This document shows, one piece after another, positions 29,956 to 37,781 of a stretch of 64,000 nucleotides of DNA (its first letter is position 1; each line of letters begins with the position of its first letter). The notes beneath the pieces were generated by a model that saw nothing but the letters and a program-made list of their open reading frames with translations, made no database searches and was not told where the DNA came from. The stretch covers positions 2,046,001-2,110,000 of the forward strand of contig NZ_JAVDVK010000001.1 in NCBI RefSeq assembly GCF_031456835.1, in the 5' to 3' direction. The DNA is from Leifsonia shinshuensis (GTDB lineage: Bacteria; Actinomycetota; Actinomycetes; Actinomycetales; Microbacteriaceae). Both the position numbers and the translations under genes were made by a program.

Positions 29956-30870
29956 ATGAGCAGGGAACAACGACAGGCGCTCGATCGGCAGCTTCGAGCG
30001 GCCCCACAAGCCGCCGGTCCGGCCGCAGTCGAGGACCAGCGGGCGGGGTTCGCGCGATTCATGGGCCAGTTCCCCGTGCCGACCGAGATCACGCGGAGCC
30101 CGATCGAGCTGGGCGGGCGACCCGCAGTCCTGGTGCGGCCGGCGACCGATCCGCACCCCGGAACGATCCTCTACTTCCACGGCGGATCGTTCTCGCTCGG
30201 GTCACCGGAGACCGCGATGGCCCTCACAGCGCGCCTGGTGCAGCAGACCAGCGTGCCGGCCGTCTCCCTCGACTACCGGCTGGCGCCCGAGCATCCCTTC
30301 CCCGCGGGCATCGACGACTGTCTCGCCGCCTACCGCGAGCTGCTCGACCACGGAGCCGATCCGTCGTCGATCGTCCTCGCCGGCGACTCCGCCGGCGGCG
30401 GCCTGGCGGTCACGACGACCCTCGCCGCCCGCGACCAGGGATTGCCGCTCCCCGCAGGCATCGTCGCCTTCTCGCCGGGCCTCGACCACACGAGGTCCGG
30501 CGCCTCGATGTCCACCAGGCGGGACGCCGATCCGCTCTTCACCATCGAAGGGATGCGCCGCACCGGCGACCTCTACCTCGCCGGGCAGGACCCGCACCAG
30601 CCGCTCCTCGCGCCCGCGGTACTGGCCGACCTGACCGGGTTCCCTCCGATCCTGCTCCAGGTGGGCACGAACGAGCTGCTGCTCGACGACTCCGTGCGGC
30701 TCGCCGACCGGGCCCGCGACGCCGGAGTGGACGTGATCCTGGATGTGGTCGCCGACGTCCCCCATGTGTTCCCCGCTTTCACCGGGGTCCTCGACGAGGC
30801 GGACGAAGCCGTCGAGCGTGCCGCGTTGTTCATCACGCAGCGGCTCCGGAGACCGGTCCGCCTCGGCTGA
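29956..30870 (+). CDS. alpha/beta hydrolase (hormone-sensitive-lipase family)
   Basis: This is a 304-residue cytoplasmic esterase-type enzyme. The oxyanion motif HGG is at residues 75-77 (YFHGGSF). The nucleophile is S145 in GDSAGG (143-148). The acidic residue lies in the TNELLLDDS region near 230, and the histidine is in DVPHVF near 274. Length and motifs fit the HSL (family IV) esterases. The substrate is not deducible. The ATG at 29956 has an AGAGGAAG ribosome site. It is the likely regulated target of the adjacent MarR protein. Confidence 0.9.
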   Translation: MSREQRQALDRQLRAAPQAAGPAAVEDQRAGFARFMGQFPVPTEITRSPIELGGRPAVLVRPATDPHPGTILYFHGGSFSLGSPETAMALTARLVQQTSVPAVSLDYRLAPEHPFPAGIDDCLAAYRELLDHGADPSSIVLAGDSAGGGLAVTTTLAARDQGLPLPAGIVAFSPGLDHTRSGASMSTRRDADPLFTIEGMRRTGDLYLAGQDPHQPLLAPAVLADLTGFPPILLQVGTNELLLDDSVRLADRARDAGVDVILDVVADVPHVFPAFTGVLDEADEAVERAALFITQRLRRPVRLG

Positions 30871-31000
30871 GGCCCCCTGGCGCCCGGACGCGCGGGCGTC
30901 ACTGCGCCGACGTCGCCGTCCGCTCCGCCGACCACGAGGCGAGCAGCCGCAGCCGCTCGGCGGAGGGTGAGCCCGGCTCGGCTGTATAGAGGAGCAGCAT

Positions 31001-31123
31001 GTGGCCGCTCCCGGCTGCTTCATGGAGCACATCGCCTTTCTGGAGGCGAGCGACGACCCCGCCGCCACGACCGTCTGGAAAGAGCACATCACCGACGACG
31101 AGTCCGAAGGACGCACGGCATGA
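31001..31123 (+). CDS. possible 40-residue small protein
   Basis: A GTG start with a strong GAGGAG site (30989-30994, 6 nt upstream) opens a 40-codon frame ending at TGA 31123. The peptide (CFMEHIAFLEASDDPAATTV, then KEHITDDESEGRTA) is acidic and protein-like. It could be a real small protein or the end of a decayed gene. I know no family for it. Confidence 0.35.
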   Translation: MAAPGCFMEHIAFLEASDDPAATTVWKEHITDDESEGRTA

Positions 31124-31199
31124 GCGACGGAGGGGTGCTGCGGCCGTCGCATGGCGCAACAACGTGGCAGTCTGCCGCGGCTCTCACTACAGTGACCCC

Positions 31200-32513
31200 A
31201 TGCCAGGCCGCAGCACCCGACCGCTCGACTTCGAGACCCGCCAGATCCACGCCGGAGCCGTGGTCGACTCCGAGACCCGCTCCCGCGTGACCCCGATCTA
31301 CCAGACGGCGGCGTACGTCTTCGACAGCTTCGACGACGGCGAGGAGCGGTTCGCCGGCCGCAGCGCCTACCGCGCGTACTCGCGCAACGAGAACCCCACC
31401 AACGCGGTCGCCGGCCGCCGGATCGCCGACCTCGAGGGCGGCGTGGACGGGATCGTCGTCGCCAGCGGACAGGCGGCGATCGCCTCCGCCCTGAGCGCCC
31501 TCGCGGCGAACGGCGACCACATCCTGGCCACACGGTCGCTCTACGAGGGCACGCGCGAGATGTTCCGCGGCGTGCTCGCCCGCCAGGGCATCGAGTTCGA
31601 GTACGTGCCCGACGACGCGGACGACGCCGAGTGGGCGTCGCGCATCCGCCCGAACACCAAGGCCGTCTACACCGAGACGCTCCCCAACCCGCTCGGCCAG
31701 GTGGTGGACATCGAGCGGATCGGCCGGCTGGCCCACGAGGCGGGCGTCCCGCTGGTGGTCGACAACACCGTGCCGACGCCTTACCTCTGGCGCCCCATCG
31801 AAGACGGTGCCGACATCGTCATCCACTCGACGTCGAAGTGGCTGTCCGGTCACGCGTCGGTGATCGGCGGCGCCATCGTCGACGCGGGACGCTTCGACTG
31901 GGCGGCGCAGGCGGGACGGTTCCCGCAGCTCGCCGCGGCGCCGCGGCCCGGCGTCCCGTCCTTCGTCGAGCGCTACGGCGAGGGCGCCTACCTCGCCTAC
32001 GTGCGCAGCGTGATCGTGCTCGAGTATGGGCCGACGGTGCCACCGACCAGCAGCTTCCTGCTGCTCCACGGCATCGAGACGCTGTCGGTGCGGATGGACC
32101 GGCACGTCGCCAGCGCGCAGACGGTGGCGGAATGGCTGGAGGCACGGCCGGAGGTCGCCGAGGTGCACTACCCGGGCCTCCCGTCGAACCCGTTCCACGC
32201 CCGCGCCCAGCGCTACCTGCCTGCAGGAGCCGGATCGATCGTGTCCATCGAGCTGGCCGGCGGACGGGAGGCGGCCCGCCGCTTCATCGACGCGCTGGAG
32301 CTGATCTCGCCGATGACGCACATCGGCGACGTCCGGACGCTCGCGATCCACCTCGGCAGCACCATTCACGCCAAGCTGACGCCCGAGGAGCAGGCGGAGG
32401 CGGGGATCGGACCGGGGCTGATCCGCCTGTCGATCGGTCTGGAGAGCGTGCGCGACATCCTGGACGACCTCGACCGCGGGCTGGTCGCCGCGGGCGGCGC
32501 GGACGGCGCGTGA
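31200..32513 (+). CDS. O-acetylhomoserine aminocarboxypropyltransferase-like PLP enzyme (Cys/Met metabolism family)
   Basis: This 437-residue enzyme belongs to the Cys/Met metabolism PLP family. The PLP lysine is K213 in STSKWLSGH. The N-terminal ETRQIHAG, TPIYQTAAYVFDS and SRNENPTNAV are typical. The length and the inserted segment around residues 230-265 (ERYGEGAYLAYVR) favour MetY-type sulfhydrylases, which use sulfide and O-acetylhomoserine to make homocysteine, over cystathionine gamma-synthase. I chose ATG 31200 (MPGRSTRPLDFETRQ); the frame upstream is not family-like. It converges on another sulfur amino-acid PLP enzyme. Confidence 0.9.
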   Translation: MPGRSTRPLDFETRQIHAGAVVDSETRSRVTPIYQTAAYVFDSFDDGEERFAGRSAYRAYSRNENPTNAVAGRRIADLEGGVDGIVVASGQAAIASALSALAANGDHILATRSLYEGTREMFRGVLARQGIEFEYVPDDADDAEWASRIRPNTKAVYTETLPNPLGQVVDIERIGRLAHEAGVPLVVDNTVPTPYLWRPIEDGADIVIHSTSKWLSGHASVIGGAIVDAGRFDWAAQAGRFPQLAAAPRPGVPSFVERYGEGAYLAYVRSVIVLEYGPTVPPTSSFLLLHGIETLSVRMDRHVASAQTVAEWLEARPEVAEVHYPGLPSNPFHARAQRYLPAGAGSIVSIELAGGREAARRFIDALELISPMTHIGDVRTLAIHLGSTIHAKLTPEEQAEAGIGPGLIRLSIGLESVRDILDDLDRGLVAAGGADGA

Positions 32514-32604
32514 GACTCCCCTCCAGTCCCAGCGTCGGAGATTCGGCGCCTACCGTCGGATGATCGGCTGAAATCGCCGCGAAACTCCTGCACCAGAGCC
32601 CTGT

Positions 32605-32632
32605 GTCGGAGATTTGCGACCGGTTCTCCGAC
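32605..32632. terminator. hairpin between convergent PLP-enzyme genes
   Basis: GTCGGAGA (32605-32612) and TCTCCGAC (32625-32632) form an 8-bp stem with a 12-nt loop. A second copy of GTCGGAGATT lies upstream near 32535. It probably terminates one or both genes. Confidence 0.45.
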
Positions 32633-32676
32633 GATCGGTGACCGCCGGCAGCGGCGCCGCCGTCAGGCGAGCGGCG

Positions 32677-33855
32677 TCAGCCGGCGAGCACCGCCCGCTC
32701 GCGCGCGGCCGCGACCGTCGCGGCGATGCGGCGCACCGCCTCCACAACCGTGGACGGGTTGCACGCCAGGTTGATCCGGGCGAAGCCGCGCCCGGGCTCG
32801 CCGAAGGCGAGTCCCGAGTTGAGGGCGACCCTCCCCTGCTCGATCAGCACGCGGGCTGGGTCGTCGCCGAGTCCGGCGTCGCGGAAGTCGAGCCAGACCA
32901 GATACCCGGCGTCGGGCCGGACGACGCGGACGGCGGGTGCGTGCTCGGCCAGCTCGGCCTCGAGCAGCCGGACGTTCGACACCAGGAGGCCGAGGAGGTC
33001 GTCGCGCCAGCTGACGCAGGAGAGGGCGGCCACGTTGGCGTGGAGGCCGAGGATGCTGGTGCGCGCGGCCAGCTCCTCCGGCAGGGCGGTCAGCAGCTGT
33101 GCCGACGCGTCGTCGGCCGGCACGACGACGGCGCACTTGAGGCCGGCGAGGTTCCAGGCCTTGCTCGCCGACGTGACGGTGACCGAACGGGCGCCGGCGG
33201 CGCGGGCGATCGGCGCGAAGGGGGTGAAGACGGCTCCGGGATGCGCGAGCGGCGCGTGCACCTCGTCGCTGACCACGAACACGTCGTAGCGGGCGGCCAG
33301 CGCGGCGAGCGCCTCCAGAACGCTGCGGCTGTGACATCGGCCGGTCGGGTTCTGCGGGTTGCAGAGCAGCAGGGCGTCCGCCCCCTCGGCGAAGGCGCGC
33401 TCGATCCCCGCGAGGTCGAGCGACCAGTCCTCGTCCTCGAGCAGCGGGACCGTGACCGCCACCGCATCCGCCTCGTCCACCATCTCGAAGAAGGGCGGGT
33501 ACACGGGCGGCGTGAGCACGACGCGTCCACCGACCTCGGGCAGGTCCAGCCGGAGCGCCTCGACCACGCCGACCGTCACATCCGTCGCCAGGTGCACCGT
33601 GCCCGGATCGACCTCCCAGCCCCACTCGCGCGCCGCGAAGGAGGCGAAGGCCGGCGCCAGCGGACCGGCGGAGTCCAGGTAGCCGGTGTCCGAGTGCCGC
33701 AGGGTCTCGGCGACGCGGTCCAGGATGGCCGGCTCGACATCGAAGTCCATCTCGGCGACGAAGACGGGCAGCACGTCCGCCGGGTAGCGGCGCCACTTGA
33801 TGCTCGACCTGGTCGCGAAGAGCTGCTCCAGGGATCGTGCCGGTCCGAAGCTCAT
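32677..33855 (-). CDS. MalY/PatB-type aminotransferase (cystathionine beta-lyase-like)
   Basis: This is a 392-residue fold-type I PLP enzyme. The PLP lysine is K232 in SASKAWNLAGLK. NPQNPTGR (167-173) and VVSDEVHAPL (194-203) are typical of the MalY/PatB C-S lyases, which split cystathionine to homocysteine, pyruvate and ammonia. I chose ATG 33855 (MSFGPARSLEQLF). With the convergent MetY-like enzyme it suggests local sulfur amino-acid metabolism, though no shared regulator is visible. Confidence 0.9.
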   Translation of the reverse strand: MSFGPARSLEQLFATRSSIKWRRYPADVLPVFVAEMDFDVEPAILDRVAETLRHSDTGYLDSAGPLAPAFASFAAREWGWEVDPGTVHLATDVTVGVVEALRLDLPEVGGRVVLTPPVYPPFFEMVDEADAVAVTVPLLEDEDWSLDLAGIERAFAEGADALLLCNPQNPTGRCHSRSVLEALAALAARYDVFVVSDEVHAPLAHPGAVFTPFAPIARAAGARSVTVTSASKAWNLAGLKCAVVVPADDASAQLLTALPEELAARTSILGLHANVAALSCVSWRDDLLGLLVSNVRLLEAELAEHAPAVRVVRPDAGYLVWLDFRDAGLGDDPARVLIEQGRVALNSGLAFGEPGRGFARINLACNPSTVVEAVRRIAATVAAARERAVLAG

Positions 33856-33925
33856 TCGGACACTGTGCCGCAGCCGCGGCGGCGCCGCGACCCGGGACGT
33901 CAAAAAGCGTAGTGAAAGCGGCCCG

Positions 33926-34552
33926 TCAGGACGGCTCGCCGTCGCCGAGATGGCCGGTCTCCGACGTGCCCGTCTGGTTGAACAGGTAGTAGAGGCTCAG
34001 AGCGGCGAGCGCCACGAGCATCGCGACGACGCTGAACAGTCCGACGACGGTGATCACGGGGTAGACGACGGTGCCCAGCCCGAACCTCAGCAGGGAGCGG
34101 CGGCGCGTGGCCGCATCCATCTGGCCCGACGCCACCAGCTGGCCGGTGATGCGCGCCTGAAGAACGGTGAAACCGACGGCGACGCCGGTCATCGCGCCCC
34201 CGTACAGGACCGCCGCGACGCGGAGATCGGTGCGGTCGCCTCCCGCGAGGGCCGCGGCCAGCGTCGACGTCGTGAAGGGGAGCGCGGTGACGAACATGAG
34301 GAGGACGAGGTTCCAGAACAGCAGCGTGCGGTCGACGACCTGAACCAGCCGCACCACCGCGTGATGGTTCACCCAGATGACGCCGATGACCAGGAAGCTC
34401 ACGATGTAGGACGCGAGCGACGGCCACGCCGCGACCAGCTGGGCGAACAGGCCGCCCGGCTCGCCGGGTTCGAGGTGCAGGTCGAGCACCAGCAGCGTGA
34501 TGGCGACGGCGAGCACGCCGTCGCTGAAGGCCTCGAGCCGCGTCTTCGACAT
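33926..34552 (-). CDS. TMEM175/DUF1211 family membrane protein (putative potassium channel)
   Basis: This is a 208-residue membrane protein. The N-terminal signature RLEAFSDGVLAVAITLLVLD (residues 5-24) is the first-helix filter motif of bacterial TMEM175 channels, which conduct K+ as tetramers. Six hydrophobic segments can be traced across the rest of the protein, including WVNHHAVVRL after the second helix. The role in the cell is unknown. It is a single gene between the aminotransferase gene and a repeat tract. Confidence 0.9.
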   Translation of the reverse strand: MSKTRLEAFSDGVLAVAITLLVLDLHLEPGEPGGLFAQLVAAWPSLASYIVSFLVIGVIWVNHHAVVRLVQVVDRTLLFWNLVLLMFVTALPFTTSTLAAALAGGDRTDLRVAAVLYGGAMTGVAVGFTVLQARITGQLVASGQMDAATRRRSLLRFGLGTVVYPVITVVGLFSVVAMLVALAALSLYYLFNQTGTSETGHLGDGEPS

Positions 34553-34648
34553 CGTCGTCCCTCCTGGCGGGAGGATGTGCTCCCGGCGACGATCATGCCG
34601 TAGCGGCGGCGCGTGCGCACCGGTGGGGCGACGTCGGCCGGGATGCTC

Positions 34649-34718
34649 GCGCCGGTCGGATGCGAGCGCCGGTCGGACGCGAGCGCCGGTCAGGACGCGA
34701 GCGCCGGTCAGGACGCGA
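34649..34718. repeat. four tandem 17/18-bp repeats
   Basis: Two 17-bp copies (GCGCCGGTCGGATGCGA and a one-base variant) are followed by two identical 18-bp copies (GCGCCGGTCAGGACGCGA). The last copy contains the stop codon of the adjacent minus-strand gene. Confidence 0.85.
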
Positions 34719-35127
34719 GTGCGACCTGGCGGAACCGGATCACCGACGAGTCGGCCCCGCGGTCCGCCCGGTCGTAGGCGGCGCGGATGGGGTTCACCGC
34801 CCGGCCGTTCGGCAGGACGACCTCGAGGCCCGCGTCGTCCGGGCCTCCCCGGCGGCGCGCAGCGGCGCTCCAGTGCCCGCCATCGGTGCGCACGAGGATC
34901 TCGCCGATCAGGCAGCCGAGGCTCTGCAGGGTGAACTCGTCGCCGACGAACCCGTCGTCCGTGCGGAGGTCGGTGAACAGGCGCTCGACGTAGACGAGGT
35001 CCTCGGGCACGTAGGTGACCGTGTGTCCGTAGATGTCGCGGATGCCGCCCGCCATGGCGCCGGCCAGCAACGAGCCGACGGCGGGGTCAGTCCGCCGCCG
35101 GCCCGTTGCACGAGGGAACCGGAACAT
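34708..35127 (-). CDS. hypothetical protein
   Basis: This is a 139-residue soluble protein starting MFRFPRATGRRRTDPAVG. It has a readable alpha/beta pattern (LVYVERLFTDLRTDDG, FTLQSLGCLIGEILVRTDGG, GLEVVLPNGRAVNPIRAAYD) that faintly resembles DUF3806-like proteins, though I cannot assign it. I chose ATG 35127 because the much longer open frame upstream is low-complexity. Its 3' end runs into the tandem repeat tract, so its C-terminal residues may vary between strains. Confidence 0.65.
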   Translation of the reverse strand: MFRFPRATGRRRTDPAVGSLLAGAMAGGIRDIYGHTVTYVPEDLVYVERLFTDLRTDDGFVGDEFTLQSLGCLIGEILVRTDGGHWSAAARRRGGPDDAGLEVVLPNGRAVNPIRAAYDRADRGADSSVIRFRQVALAS

Positions 35128-35348
35128 GCCGCCGACGGTACCCCTGCCGTCCGAGCGGATGCGCGCCCCAGTTCGAGTGCCCCCGCTGCGGGTCACGGGG
35201 AAGAGGTCATGCATCCCGGAGGCGATCGCAGCGTCGCTAGGCTGAGCGCGGGGTGACCGGCGACCGGGTGACGGTGGCGCACATCCGATCACTGCGATAG
35301 TAAAGTGTGCGCAGACCGCGGGAGCGGGGACGGGACGAGGAGGCGCCG

Positions 35349-36602
35349 GTGGCGAAGCGGACGCGGGCGACGGCGACCACGAGCACCCTCGCACGCGTCA
35401 ACCAGACCGCCATCATCGAGGCGCTGCGCGAGTCCGGTGCGCTGTCGCGGCAGCAGCTCGGCGTCAAGACGGGCCTCAGCCCGGCCACCATCAACCGGCT
35501 CACCGCATCCCTCATCGACGACGGCCTCATCGTTCCCGCCGGGCAGGAGCCGTCGACCGGCGGGCGGCCCTCCGTGCTGCTGCGGTACGCAGGCAGCTCG
35601 CGGCTCGTCGCGGCCATCCAGCTGCGCGCCGAGACGGTGACGGGCATCCTCGTCGACTTCGACGGGAAGGTGGTGTTCCGGCGGTCGGTGACGCTCGGCG
35701 CCAGGCAGGCCGGGGCAGAAGGCGGCGGGCCGGATGGCGATGGAGCGGACGGCGGCGGGACGGGCGCAGCGCCCGACCAGGACCGGCAGCTACGCAAGGT
35801 GTTCCGGCTCTTCGACGACCTGATCGCGACCGCGGACTCGATGGGCACGCCGTGCCTCGCGGTCGGGATCGCCGTGCCCGGTGTGGTGCAGCAGCCGGAC
35901 GGCGTGGTCGGCACGATGCCGGAGTTCGGCTGGACCGGCGTCCCGTTCGGCGCGCTGCTGCGGGAACGGACCGACCTGCCCGTCATCGTCGAGAACGACG
36001 CGAACGCGCTGGCCTACGGCGAGTTGCACGCCGGAGCGGGCAGGGGGTTGTCGAGCCTGGTGGCGCTGTTCCTCGAGAACGGCCTCGGCGCGGGCATCGT
36101 CGCTAACGGCGAACTGCACCGCGGAGCGCGGGCGGAGGCAGGCGAGATCGGCTACCTGCTCATGGAACGGTCCTCGCTGGAACGCTCGTACGACGCGCGC
36201 GGCGACCTCGAGGACCGCATCGGCTCGCTCGCGCTGACGCAGCGCGCCCGGGAACGCGGCATGCCCATCCCCGCCTCCGGCTCACTGACCGCCGAGGACG
36301 TCTTCGAACTCGCCCGCACCGGCAATACGGACGCGCAGGAGCTGGCCGACGAGATCCTCGACATGGTGGCGATCGCGGTCGCGGCGCTGGTGATCGTGCT
36401 CGACCCGGAGCTCGTCGTGGTGGGAAGCAGCTTCGTCGGCAGCTCCGACATGGTGATCCCCGGCATCCAGGAGCGGCTGCGGGGGCGCATCATCCGCGTG
36501 CCGCGCATCGAGCCGGCGACCCACCGCGAGGATGCGGTGCTGCTGGGCGCCGCGGAGCTGGCCGCCGCCGAGGTCAACGGGTTCGCGTACCTCGCGTTCT
36601 GA
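35349..36602 (+). CDS. ROK-family transcriptional regulator
   Basis: This is a 417-residue protein with an N-terminal MarR-like winged helix (about residues 15-75; LSRQQLGVKTGLSPATINRL as recognition helix) joined to a ROK sugar-kinase-like domain. The ATP/sugar motif VENDANALAYGELHAGAG is present. The ROK zinc motif CxCGxxGCxE is absent, so it is a regulator rather than a kinase. The GTG start at 35349 has a GAGGAGG site 5 nt upstream. Its gene directly precedes the amino-sugar-type operon, so it probably senses a sugar or sugar phosphate and controls that operon through the palindromes at 36626-36719. Confidence 0.92.
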   Translation: MAKRTRATATTSTLARVNQTAIIEALRESGALSRQQLGVKTGLSPATINRLTASLIDDGLIVPAGQEPSTGGRPSVLLRYAGSSRLVAAIQLRAETVTGILVDFDGKVVFRRSVTLGARQAGAEGGGPDGDGADGGGTGAAPDQDRQLRKVFRLFDDLIATADSMGTPCLAVGIAVPGVVQQPDGVVGTMPEFGWTGVPFGALLRERTDLPVIVENDANALAYGELHAGAGRGLSSLVALFLENGLGAGIVANGELHRGARAEAGEIGYLLMERSSLERSYDARGDLEDRIGSLALTQRARERGMPIPASGSLTAEDVFELARTGNTDAQELADEILDMVAIAVAALVIVLDPELVVVGSSFVGSSDMVIPGIQERLRGRIIRVPRIEPATHREDAVLLGAAELAAAEVNGFAYLAF

Positions 36603-36625
36603 CCCGCACTCGCCTGGGTCTGTGG

Positions 36626-36719
36626 CCGCGATTTGTGCCAAATCGCGGTTATGCCCGTCACGATTTGTGCCAAATCTCGGTTATGCGACCTTCAAAACCA
36701 CGATTTGTGCCAAATCTCG
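36626..36719. promoter_or_regulatory. three operator-like palindromes upstream of the sugar-uptake operon
   Basis: The core GATTTG-TGC-CAAATC occurs three times, centred at 36637, 36669 and 36709. The first copy extends to perfect 10-bp arms (CCGCGATTTG/CAAATCGCGG). Spacings of 32 and 40 bp are near whole helical turns. They sit between the ROK regulator gene and the operon start and are the best candidates for its operators. A terminator role for the first copy is possible. Confidence 0.6.
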
Positions 36720-36845
36720 AACACCGCAGCCCCCGAGGACGCGCGGGTCTTGACGGGGGCGGGGAGTGTCGCCTAGGTTGGGCGTCAACTTCTTCTCACT
36801 CCGATAGGAAAGAAGAAGATCCTTCAACGACGCAAAGGAGCAGAC

Positions 36846-37781
36846 GTGATCGTCGGAATCGACATCGGCGGCACCAAGACGCACGTGTGCGTCGAGGACG
36901 ACGCCGGCGCCGCGCTCCTCGACCGGTCGGTCAAGACCGCCGACTGGCAGCACGGGGGCCACCTCCACTCGGAGGACAACGTCCGCGGGCTGCTCGCCCT
37001 GCTGGATGAGGAGCCCGGCGCCGCGGAGGCTCCCCTCGTCGTCGGCGCCCACGGGCTCGACAGCGAAGCCCAGACGCTCGCCTTCTCCGACATGCTCGCG
37101 GAGCTGCACGACGGACCGGCGCTGGCCCTCAACGACGTCGAGCTGGTCGGACCGGCGGCCGGCTTCGACGAGGCGATCGCCGTCATCGCGGGCACCGGCA
37201 GCAAGGTCGTCGGCCGCCGCGCCGACGGCAGCCTGGTGAGCGCCGGAGGCTACGGCTACATCCTCAACGACCCCGGAAGCGCCCCCGCGCTGGTGCGGGA
37301 CGCCGTGCGCTCGCTGTTCGACGCGGTCGACCAGGACGAGCCGCGCGACGCGCTGGCCGACGCCCTCTTCGCCCACTTCGGCGTCGACGAGATCGTCGGG
37401 CTCTCCAACGCGCTCACGGTCCGCCCGCGCGTCACGGCGTGGGGCGCCGCGGCACCGCTCGTCTTCGCTGCGGCCGATGCGGGCAGCGAACGGGCGGCAC
37501 GCGTCATCGACGCCGCCGCCGACGAGCTCGCCCGGAGCGTCGAGCTGGTCCACCGCCGCGGCGCGGCCGGCGACGACGTGGTCTGCGCGGGCGGCGTCGT
37601 CAGCCACCAGCCGCGGCTGTTCGACGCCCTCGGCGAGCGCCTGCGCGCCCGCGGGCTCACCCACTCCATCCACCTGCTGGATGTCGCCCCGGTGCGCGGC
37701 GCCCTCGCGCTCGCCCGCCGGCTCACGGAGGCGGCCACTGTCGTCCCCTTCGCACCATCGAACACACGGAGGAAGTCATGA
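36846..37781 (+). CDS. BadF/BadG/BcrA/BcrD-family ATPase, probable N-acetylglucosamine-type sugar kinase
   Basis: This 311-residue actin-fold kinase shows the phosphate-1 motif GIDIGGTKTHV (residues 4-14), an AGTGSKV phosphate-2 motif and CAGGVVSHQP near the adenosine site. The family includes N-acetylglucosamine and N-acetylmuramate-type kinases. It starts at GTG 36846 with AAAGGAG upstream and overlaps the binding-protein gene by 4 nt (ATGA). With the downstream transporter and SIS protein it suggests uptake and phosphorylation of an amino sugar. The exact sugar is inference. Confidence 0.82.
   Translation: MIVGIDIGGTKTHVCVEDDAGAALLDRSVKTADWQHGGHLHSEDNVRGLLALLDEEPGAAEAPLVVGAHGLDSEAQTLAFSDMLAELHDGPALALNDVELVGPAAGFDEAIAVIAGTGSKVVGRRADGSLVSAGGYGYILNDPGSAPALVRDAVRSLFDAVDQDEPRDALADALFAHFGVDEIVGLSNALTVRPRVTAWGAAAPLVFAAADAGSERAARVIDAAADELARSVELVHRRGAAGDDVVCAGGVVSHQPRLFDALGERLRARGLTHSIHLLDVAPVRGALALARRLTEAATVVPFAPSNTRRKS

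Noticed and set aside
21660..30000. Direct-repeat attR copy of the tRNA-Phe 3' end to bound the island
   Set aside because: Scanning by eye found no convincing copy of the acceptor/T-arm sequence, so no right boundary is claimed.
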